Made by a program: the position numbers and the translations under genes. A DNA stretch of 5,090 nucleotides from Gammaproteobacteria bacterium (GTDB taxonomy: Bacteria > Pseudomonadota > Gammaproteobacteria > DRLM01): NCBI GenBank assembly GCA_015490395.1, contig WFXX01000022.1, positions 1 through 5,090 of the forward strand, read 5' to 3'. The first letter of the stretch is position 1, and every line of letters starts with the position of its first letter. Shown here piece by piece: positions 1 through 5,090 of this stretch. The notes beneath the pieces are model-generated. The model made no database searches. It was not told where the DNA came from and saw only the letters and a list, made by a program, of their open reading frames with translations.

Positions 1-6
1 AGGCCG

Positions 7-801
7 ATGGACGGGTCTCGGGAAGGCAGGCGGGGCGGGCCGGATCCGGCGGCGGTGCTCCCCCGGGCGGGGATCCGGGTGGGGACCTCCGGCTGGTCCT
101 ATCCCCACTGGCGGGGGGTGTTCTATCCGCCGGAGCTGCCCCCCTCCCGGTGGCTGGCCTACTATCAGTGCCGGCTGGACACCGTGGAGCTCAACAACTC
201 CTTCTACCGGCTCCCGGAGCGGTCCACCTTCGCTGCCTGGGGGCGGGAGGCCCCCGAGGGCTTCGCCTTCGCCGTCAAGGCCAGCCGCTACATCACCCAC
301 CTGAGGAAGCTGCGCGGGCCGCAGGCTCCCCTGCGCCGCCTCCTGGACCACGCCCGGGCCCTGGGGCCGCACCTCGGCCCCATCCTCTTCCAGCTCCCGC
401 CCCGCTGGCGCTGCGACCTGCAGCGCCTCGAGGCCTTCCTGGAGGCCCTGCCCCGGGGGCTGGCCTGCGCCATGGAGTTCCGGGATCCGGACTGGTGGCG
501 GGAAGAGGTCTACGCCCTGCTGCGCCGCCACGCCGTGGCCTGGTGCATCTTTGATCTGGCTGGGACCTGCTCGCCCCTGGAGCGCACCGCGCCCCTGGTC
601 TACCTGCGCCTGCACGGGCCGGGCGGGCCCTACCAGGGTTGCTACGACAGGCGGGCCCTGGCCGCCTGGGCCCGGCGCATCCTGGCCTGGCGGGGCGAGG
701 GCCGGCAGGTGTGGTGCTACTTCGACAACGACCAGGCCGGGCACGCGGTCCGCAACGCCCTGGACCTGCGCCGCCGCCTGGCCGAGGCCCTGGCCCGGTG
801 A
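7..801 (+). CDS. DUF72 (YecE-like) TIM-barrel family protein
   Basis: A 264-residue protein of the DUF72/YecE family, which has a TIM-barrel fold and no firmly established biochemical role. The family's conserved blocks appear in order: VGTSGWSY at residues 25-32, VELNNSFYR at 60-68, FAVKASRYITH at 88-98, LFQLPP at 126-131, EFRDPDWW at 156-163, YLRLHG at 198-203, and YFDNDQAGHA at 237-246 (family pattern YFNND..GHA). Length is typical and no frameshift or missing block is visible. There is no signal peptide or membrane segment, so it is probably cytoplasmic. The start is uncertain. The first 22 residues are low-complexity, Gly/Arg-rich and outside the conserved domain. Only six bases precede the ATG, and the frame stays open to the window edge, so a start further upstream is possible. 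A GTG at 55 is an internal alternative. It converges with uvrA across an 18-bp gap. The family is clear; the function is not. Confidence 0.9.
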   Translation: MDGSREGRRGGPDPAAVLPRAGIRVGTSGWSYPHWRGVFYPPELPPSRWLAYYQCRLDTVELNNSFYRLPERSTFAAWGREAPEGFAFAVKASRYITHLRKLRGPQAPLRRLLDHARALGPHLGPILFQLPPRWRCDLQRLEAFLEALPRGLACAMEFRDPDWWREEVYALLRRHAVAWCIFDLAGTCSPLERTAPLVYLRLHGPGGPYQGCYDRRALAAWARRILAWRGEGRQVWCYFDNDQAGHAVRNALDLRRRLAEALAR

Positions 802-819
802 GCCCCCGGCCCCGATCGC

Positions 820-3684
820 TCAGCCCCGCCCGGCCGCCCGGCGGGGCCCCGGGGCCAGCCCCAACACCGGGGCCAGGAAGCGGCCGGTGTGGGAGGCGGG
901 ATGGGCGGCCACCTGCTCGGGGGTGCCGCAGGCCACCAGCCGCCCGCCCCCCTCGCCGCCCTCCGGGCCCAGATCGATCACCCAGTCGGCGCTCTTGATC
1001 ACGTCCAGGTGATGCTCGATGACCACCAGGGTGTTGCCTTGGTCCCGCAAGCGCAGCAGCACCTCCAGGAGCTGGCGGATGTCGTGCAGGTGCAGCCCCG
1101 TGGTGGGCTCGTCCAGCACGTACAAGGTGCGCCCGGTGCTGCTGCGGGCCAGCTCCCGGGCCAGCTTCAGGCGCTGGGCCTCGCCCCCGGAGAGGGTGGT
1201 GGCGCTCTGGCCCAGCTTCAGGTAGCCCAGCCCCACGTCCCGCAGGGTCTCCAGGCGCGAGCGCACCGCAGGCACGGCGTGGAAGAAGGCCAGGGCCTCC
1301 TCCACGGTCATCTCCAGCACCTCGTGGATGCTGTGTCCCCGATAGCGGATCTCCAGGGTCTCGCGGTTGTAGCGTCGTCCCCCGCAGGCCTCGCAGGTGA
1401 CGTAGACGTCGGGCAGGAAGTGCATCTCCACCCGGATCACCCCGTCGCCCTGGCAGGCCTCGCAGCGCCCGCCCTTGACGTTGAAGCTGAAGCGCCCCGG
1501 TCCGTAGCCCCGGGCGCGGGCCTCGGGGGTGGCGGCGAAGAGCTCCCGGATGGGGGTGAACAGCCCGGTGTAGGTGGCCGGGTTGGAGCGGGGGGTGCGC
1601 CCGATGGGGCTCTGGTCGATGGCCACCACCTTGTCCAGGTGCTCCAGGCCCCGGATCTCCCGGCAGGGGGCCGGGTCGGGGCCGCCACCGTGCAGGGCGC
1701 GGTGCGCATGCCGCAGCAGGGTCTCGGCCACCAGGGTGGACTTGCCCGAGCCGGAGACCCCGGTGACGCAGGTCAGCAGCCCCAGGGGGAAGTCGGCATC
1801 CAGCTCCCGGAGGTTGTTCCCCGTGGCCCCTCGCACCCGCAGCCAGGTCTCCCCCGGCGGGACGCGGCGCGCCGGCACCGGGATGGCCAGCTCCCCGCTG
1901 AGATAGCGCCCGGTGAGGGAGGCCGGGTTTCGGACGATCTCCTCCGGCGTGCCCTGGGCCACCACCCGCCCGCCGTGGATGCCAGCCCCAGGGCCCATGT
2001 CCACCACGTGGTCGGCGGCGCGGATGGCCGCCTCGTCGTGCTCCACCACCACCACCGTGTTGCCCAGGTCCCGCAGCCGGCGCAGGGTGCGCAACAGCCG
2101 CTCGTTGTCCCGGGGGTGCAGGCCGATGGAGGGCTCATCCAGCACGTACAGCACCCCCACCAGGGCGGCACCCATCTGGCTGGCCAGGCGGATGCGTTGG
2201 GCCTCGCCCCCGGAGAGGCTCTCGGCGCTGCGGTCCAGGCTCAGATAACCGAGGCCCACGTCGGCCAGGAAGCCCAGGCGCTGGCGGATCTCCTCCAGGA
2301 TGGGGGCGGCGATCTCCGCCCGCTGGCCCTCCAGGCGGAGCCCCCGGAAGAAGGCCAGGGCCTCCCCGATGGGCAGGGCCGAGACCTCCGGCAGGGAGCG
2401 CCCCCCCACCAGGACGTGGCGGGCCTCCCGGCGCAGGCGGGCGCCGCTGCAGGCGGGGCAGGGGCGCTGGCCCAGGTAGCGGGCCAGCTCCTCGCGCACC
2501 GCGCTGGAGGTGGTCTCCCGGTAGCGGCGCTCCATGTTGGGGATCACCCCCTCGAAGGGGTGGCGCCGGCGCACCGTGCCCCGCTCGGTGAGGTAGTGGA
2601 ACTCGATGGCCTCGCGCCCGCTGCCGTAGAGGATCACCTGCCGGATCCGCTCGGGCAGCTCCCGGAAGGGTGTCTCCAGGTCGAAGCCGTAGTGCCGGGC
2701 CAGGGCCCGCAGGAGCTGGAAGTAGTAAGCGTTACGTCGGTCCCAACCGCGCACCGCGCCGGCGGCCAGGCTCAGCTCGGGGTGGCGGACCACGCGCTCG
2801 GGATCGAAGAAGCGCTCCGTCCCCAGCCCGCCACAGGCGGGGCAGGCCCCGGCCGGGTTGTTGAAGGAGAAGAGCTTGGGTTCCAGGGCTTCCAGGGCGT
2901 AGCCGCACTCGGGGCAGGCGTAGCGGGCCGAGAGCACCAGCTCCCCCTCCTCCCCGGGCGGGGGGCCGTCCAGGCAGGCTACCCGTAGCACCCCCCCGGA
3001 CAGGCGCAGGGCGGTCTCGATGGAGTCTGCCAGCCGCTGGGCCGCCTCCGGACGCACCCGCAGCCGGTCCACCACCGCCTCGATGCGATGGCGGCGGTGC
3101 TCCTCCAGGGCGGGGGCGGCGTCCAGCTCCACCAGCTCCCCGTCGATGCGCGCGCGCACGAAGCCGCCGCGGCGCAGCTCCTCGAGCACCTTGCTATAGG
3201 CCCCCTTGCGATCCTGTACAATGGGCGCCAGCAGCATCACCCGGGTCCCCTTTGGCAGGGCGAGGATCCGGTCCACCATCTGGCTCACCGTGCGGGCCTG
3301 GAGCGCGATGCCGTGCTCGGGGCAGCGGGGCTCGCCCACCCGCGCGTAGAGCAGCCGCAGGTAGTCGTGGACCTCCGTCACCGTGCCCACTGTGGAGCGT
3401 GGGTTGTGGGAGGCGGCGCGCTGCTCGATGGCGATGGCGGGCGAGAGCCCCTCGATGTGCTCCACATCCGGCTTGTCCATCACGGATAGGAACTGTCGGG
3501 CGTAGGCGGAGAGGGACTCCACGTAGCGGCGTTGGCCCTCGGCGTAGAGGGTGTCGAAGGCCAGGGAGGACTTGCCCGAGCCCGAGGGGCCGGTGATCAC
3601 CACCAGCCGGTCCCGGGGCAGATCCAGGTCCACGCCGGCGAGGTTGTGCGTGCGGGCCCCGCGGATGCGGATGCGGTCCACCAT
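820..3684 (-). CDS. uvrA: UvrA, excinuclease ABC subunit A
   Basis: Full-length UvrA (954 aa; E. coli 940), the DNA-damage-sensing ATPase that loads UvrB in nucleotide excision repair in the cytoplasm. Two ABC modules are complete. Module I has Walker A GPSGSGKS at residues 32-39, signature LSGGE at 490-494 and Walker B VLDEP with D516/E517. Module II has Walker A GVSGSGKS at 642-649, signature LSGGE at 831-835 and Walker B D858/E859. Zinc modules are C257/C260/C281/C284 (CX2CX20CX2C) and C741/C744/C764/C767 (CX2CX19CX2C); the second is the DNA-contacting C-terminal zinc finger. Start: the ATG at 3684 gives MVDRIRIRGARTHNL, matching how UvrA proteins begin. The frame extends to an ATG at 3816, but those 44 extra residues are unlike the family and run across the promoter and antisense to the neighbour. 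The Shine-Dalgarno is weak (CAGG, 7 nt before the ATG). No LexA box is visible upstream, unlike E. coli uvrA. The final ~15 residues are Pro/Arg/Gly-rich, as in many UvrA tails. Confidence 0.98.
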   Translation of the reverse strand: MVDRIRIRGARTHNLAGVDLDLPRDRLVVITGPSGSGKSSLAFDTLYAEGQRRYVESLSAYARQFLSVMDKPDVEHIEGLSPAIAIEQRAASHNPRSTVGTVTEVHDYLRLLYARVGEPRCPEHGIALQARTVSQMVDRILALPKGTRVMLLAPIVQDRKGAYSKVLEELRRGGFVRARIDGELVELDAAPALEEHRRHRIEAVVDRLRVRPEAAQRLADSIETALRLSGGVLRVACLDGPPPGEEGELVLSARYACPECGYALEALEPKLFSFNNPAGACPACGGLGTERFFDPERVVRHPELSLAAGAVRGWDRRNAYYFQLLRALARHYGFDLETPFRELPERIRQVILYGSGREAIEFHYLTERGTVRRRHPFEGVIPNMERRYRETTSSAVREELARYLGQRPCPACSGARLRREARHVLVGGRSLPEVSALPIGEALAFFRGLRLEGQRAEIAAPILEEIRQRLGFLADVGLGYLSLDRSAESLSGGEAQRIRLASQMGAALVGVLYVLDEPSIGLHPRDNERLLRTLRRLRDLGNTVVVVEHDEAAIRAADHVVDMGPGAGIHGGRVVAQGTPEEIVRNPASLTGRYLSGELAIPVPARRVPPGETWLRVRGATGNNLRELDADFPLGLLTCVTGVSGSGKSTLVAETLLRHAHRALHGGGPDPAPCREIRGLEHLDKVVAIDQSPIGRTPRSNPATYTGLFTPIRELFAATPEARARGYGPGRFSFNVKGGRCEACQGDGVIRVEMHFLPDVYVTCEACGGRRYNRETLEIRYRGHSIHEVLEMTVEEALAFFHAVPAVRSRLETLRDVGLGYLKLGQSATTLSGGEAQRLKLARELARSSTGRTLYVLDEPTTGLHLHDIRQLLEVLLRLRDQGNTLVVIEHHLDVIKSADWVIDLGPEGGEGGGRLVACGTPEQVAAHPASHTGRFLAPVLGLAPGPRRAAGRG
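823..847. terminator. GC hairpin at the DUF72/uvrA convergent junction (possible terminator)
   Basis: GCCCCGCC (823-830) and GGCGGGGC (840-847) are perfect 8-bp inverted arms with a 9-nt loop. The element begins 22 nt after the DUF72 stop codon and lies within the last codons of uvrA. It could form in either transcript. No T-run follows on either strand, so it is not a classical intrinsic terminator. It may aid 3'-end formation or simply reflect base composition. The true gap between the two stop codons (802-819) holds nothing else recognisable. Confidence 0.25.
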
Positions 3685-3691
3685 GGGGATG

Positions 3692-3695
3692 CCTG
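3692..3695 (-). promoter_or_regulatory. Weak Shine-Dalgarno of uvrA
   Basis: On the minus strand the only purine-containing match upstream of the uvrA ATG is CAGG, with AGG seven bases from the start codon. It sits between runs of C. The match is short, so translation initiation may be modest, or may rely on an unstructured leader. It is listed because it decides between the ATG at 3684 and the implausible upstream extension. Confidence 0.35.
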
Positions 3696-3700
3696 GGGGT

Positions 3701-3719
3701 AGCGTGCGAGTGAAACGCT
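3701..3719 (+). repeat. Short inverted repeat in the uvrA leader
   Basis: AGCGT at 3701-3705 and ACGCT at 3715-3719 form 5-bp perfect inverted arms separated by 9 bp. The element sits at and just after the predicted uvrA transcription start, a position where a repressor could act. Arms this short arise often by chance in GC-rich DNA, so an operator role is only a possibility. Confidence 0.2.
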
Positions 3720-3722
3720 TAA

Positions 3723-3751
3723 CTATACGCAGGAGGGAGCCCGTGAGGCAA
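3723..3751 (-). promoter_or_regulatory. Predicted sigma70 promoter for uvrA
   Basis: Reading on the minus strand, a -35 hexamer TTGCCT (3751-3746, four of six consensus bases) is followed by exactly 17 bp and then a -10 hexamer TATAGT (3728-3723, five of six). Transcription would start near 3716, giving a leader of about 32 nt before the uvrA ATG at 3684. The AT-rich patch stands out in very GC-rich surroundings. If the transporter starts at the GTG at 3743, the -35 element lies inside its first codons. This was read by eye and no experiment supports it. Confidence 0.6.
3731..3736 (+). promoter_or_regulatory. Shine-Dalgarno supporting GTG start of the MFS gene
   Basis: AGGAGG lies six bases before the GTG at 3743, near-ideal spacing. 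It is the strongest ribosome-binding site in the intergenic region and is the reason for preferring the GTG over the ATG at 3773. A second purine run, AAGGAG at 3751-3756, is 16 nt from the 3773 ATG, too far to serve it well. Confidence 0.6.
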
Positions 3752-5090
3752 AGGAGCCATGCGGGCAGCGGAATGACGGCGGCGGAGCGGCGGGCGGCCC
3801 TCTCCCTGGCGGCCATCTACGCCACCCGCATGCTGGGGCTGTTCATGATCCTGCCCGTCTTCGCCCTCTACGCCGAGCACCTGGAGGGCCAGACCCCTGT
3901 CCTGGTGGGGTTGGCCATCGGCATCTACGGCCTGACCCAGGCCCTGCTGCAGATCCCCTTTGGGATGCTCTCGGACCGCATCGGCCGCAAGCCGGTCATC
4001 ACCGGGGGGCTGCTGCTCTTTGCCGCCGGTAGCGTGGTGGCGGCCCTGTCCCACACCATCTGGGGGGTGATCGCCGGGCGGGCCCTGCAGGGGGCAGGGG
4101 CGGTGGCCTCGGCCCTCATGGCCCTGGTGGCCGACCTGACCCGGGAGGAGCACCGCCTGCGGGCCATGGCCATCATCGGGGGCACCATCGGGCTGTCTTT
4201 TGCCCTGGCCTTGGTGCTGGGCCCCCTGGTGGATGCCTGGGTGGGGGTGCCAGGGATCTTCTGGCTCACCGCCGCTCTGGCCCTGGCGGGGGTGGTGGTG
4301 CTGCATCGCTGGGTGCCGCGGCCGGTCCGATCCCGGGTGCACCGGGACGCCGAGCCGGTGGCCGGGCAGTTCGGCGCCGTGCTGGGTCACCGGGAGCTGC
4401 TGCGCCTGGACCTGGGGGTCTTCGTGCTGCACCTGCTGCTGACGGCCTCCTTCGTGGCCGTGCCCCTGGCCCTGCGCGATCAGGTGGGCCTGGATCCCGG
4501 TCGCCACTGGCTGGTGTACTTGGGTGTGATGGTGGTGGCCTTGGCGGCCATGGTGCCCCTGGTGGTGCTGGCCGAGCGCCGCCGGATGAAGCCGGTCTTC
4601 GTGGGGGCGGTGGCCGCCCTGGCGGTGGCGGAGTTGCTGCTGGACCTGGCGCAGGCCAGCCTCTGGGGCATGGTAGGGGCGCTGATGGTCTTCTTCGTGG
4701 CCTTCAACGTCCTGGAGGCCACCCTACCCTCGTTGGTGGCCAAGTGGGCCGATCCCGACAAGAAGGGCACCGCCATGGGGGTCTACGCCAGCGCCCAGTT
4801 CCTGGGGGCCTTCGCCGGGGGGGTCCTGGGAGGCTGGCTGCACGGGGCCTTAGGGCTGGAGGCGGTGTTCCTGGCCTGCGCGGCCCTGGCGGCCGCCTGG
4901 CTCGTCGTGGCCGTCACCATGGCGCCGCCGCCAACCCTCTCCAGCCGGCTGCTGCCCGTGGTGGTGTCTGGCCGCGAGGAGGCCGAGGCCTTGGCGGCGC
5001 GCCTGCGTCAGGTGCCCGGGGTGGTGGAGGCGGTGGTGGTGGCCGAGGAGGGCGTGGCCTACCTCAAGGTGGACGCCCGCCGGCTGGACC
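3743..5090 (+). CDS. YajR-like MFS transporter, partial at right edge
   Basis: An inner-membrane MFS transporter, open at the window's right edge. From the ATG at 3773 it reads MTAAERRAALSLAAIYATRM and continues uninterrupted for 439 codons. MFS hallmarks (ATG numbering): motif A GMLSDRIGRK at 64-73 in the TM2-TM3 loop, RALQGAGA in TM4 and GLSFALALVLGPLVD in TM5. Hydrophobic segments consistent with 12 helices run to about residue 380. A soluble tail from about 383 (after MAPPPTLSS) shows a beta-alpha-beta pattern with VPGVVEAVVVAEEGVAYLKV. This resembles the C-terminal YAM domain of E. coli YajR (454 aa), so probably only a few residues are missing. Start choice: the GTG at 3743 has AGGAGG six bases upstream and adds ten residues (RQRSHAGSG-type). 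The ATG at 3773 begins as homologues usually do but lacks a well-spaced Shine-Dalgarno. I favour the GTG on ribosome-site grounds, without certainty. The substrate is unknown; drug efflux is often annotated for this family but not shown here. It is divergent from uvrA; ssb is a likely next gene. Confidence 0.9.
   Translation, partial: MRQRSHAGSGMTAAERRAALSLAAIYATRMLGLFMILPVFALYAEHLEGQTPVLVGLAIGIYGLTQALLQIPFGMLSDRIGRKPVITGGLLLFAAGSVVAALSHTIWGVIAGRALQGAGAVASALMALVADLTREEHRLRAMAIIGGTIGLSFALALVLGPLVDAWVGVPGIFWLTAALALAGVVVLHRWVPRPVRSRVHRDAEPVAGQFGAVLGHRELLRLDLGVFVLHLLLTASFVAVPLALRDQVGLDPGRHWLVYLGVMVVALAAMVPLVVLAERRRMKPVFVGAVAALAVAELLLDLAQASLWGMVGALMVFFVAFNVLEATLPSLVAKWADPDKKGTAMGVYASAQFLGAFAGGVLGGWLHGALGLEAVFLACAALAAAWLVVAVTMAPPPTLSSRLLPVVVSGREEAEALAARLRQVPGVVEAVVVAEEGVAYLKVDARRLD

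Noticed and set aside
843..854. GGGG-CCCC-GGGG run near the uvrA 3' end as a special structure
   Set aside because: It is explained by Gly/Pro/Arg codons in a very GC-rich gene. No repeated unit or known element is present.
150..1012. Overlapping plus-strand frames inside and after the DUF72 gene (150-554, 551-1012, 639-998)
   Set aside because: They are Pro/Arg/Ala/Gly-rich shadows of the DUF72 gene and of the uvrA 3' end, with no conserved motif.
889..2988. A 699-codon open frame on the plus strand opposite uvrA
   Set aside because: It is antisense to an intact, conserved uvrA. Its product is a low-complexity Gly/Ala/Gln/His/Val mixture with no recognisable domain. Long antisense frames are expected where third positions are almost all G or C and stop codons are rare.
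3723..3729. CTATACG as a rightward -10 element for the transporter
   Set aside because: No acceptable -35 lies 16-18 bp upstream, and the implied start would fall inside the Shine-Dalgarno of the GTG start. The same bases fit a leftward uvrA -10 much better.
3685..3816. A 44-residue N-terminal extension of UvrA from an ATG at 3816
   Set aside because: UvrA proteins begin at the equivalent of the ATG at 3684. The extension would run through the predicted promoter and antisense to the start of the transporter gene, and it resembles no known UvrA segment.
3719..4507. A 262-codon open frame on the minus strand opposite the MFS gene
   Set aside because: The product is Gln/His/Gly/Pro-rich and without family features. 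It mirrors the codon pattern of the hydrophobic transporter genes on the other strand, and the plus-strand frame encodes a clear MFS protein.

Overview
The window looks like a piece of an ordinary bacterial chromosome with very high GC content and a strong preference for G or C at third codon positions. The central gene encodes a full-length UvrA, the damage-recognition ATPase of nucleotide excision repair. It is divergent from a major facilitator superfamily (MFS) transporter of the YajR type. A uvrA/MFS divergent pair, often with ssb after the transporter, is a familiar gammaproteobacterial arrangement. I therefore infer a GC-rich gammaproteobacterium, without evidence for a genus.

Layout. 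Positions 7-801 (+) encode a DUF72 (YecE-like) TIM-barrel protein that ends 18 bp before the convergent uvrA. Positions 820-3684 (-) encode UvrA (954 aa), with both ABC ATPase modules and two of its zinc modules intact. Positions 3685-3742 form a 58-bp divergent intergenic region. It holds a convincing sigma70-type promoter reading toward uvrA, whose -35 lies just inside the opposite gene, a short inverted repeat, and a strong Shine-Dalgarno for the rightward gene. From 3743 (or 3773) to the right edge runs the MFS transporter with a C-terminal soluble domain. It leaves the window still open, probably lacking only its last few residues.

The three genes do not form one operon: DUF72 and uvrA converge, and uvrA and the MFS gene diverge. 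UvrA works in the cytoplasm with UvrB, UvrC and UvrD (not in this window). The transporter would sit in the inner membrane with an unknown substrate. The DUF72 protein has no established function.

I found no mobile element, CRISPR array, tRNA, rRNA, riboswitch or prophage signal, and no LexA box near uvrA. No gap between genes exceeds 60 bp. I see no evidence of an undescribed system. The points worth a second look are small: promoter and start-site architecture between uvrA and the transporter, the transporter's C-terminal domain, and the proximity of a DUF72 gene to uvrA.
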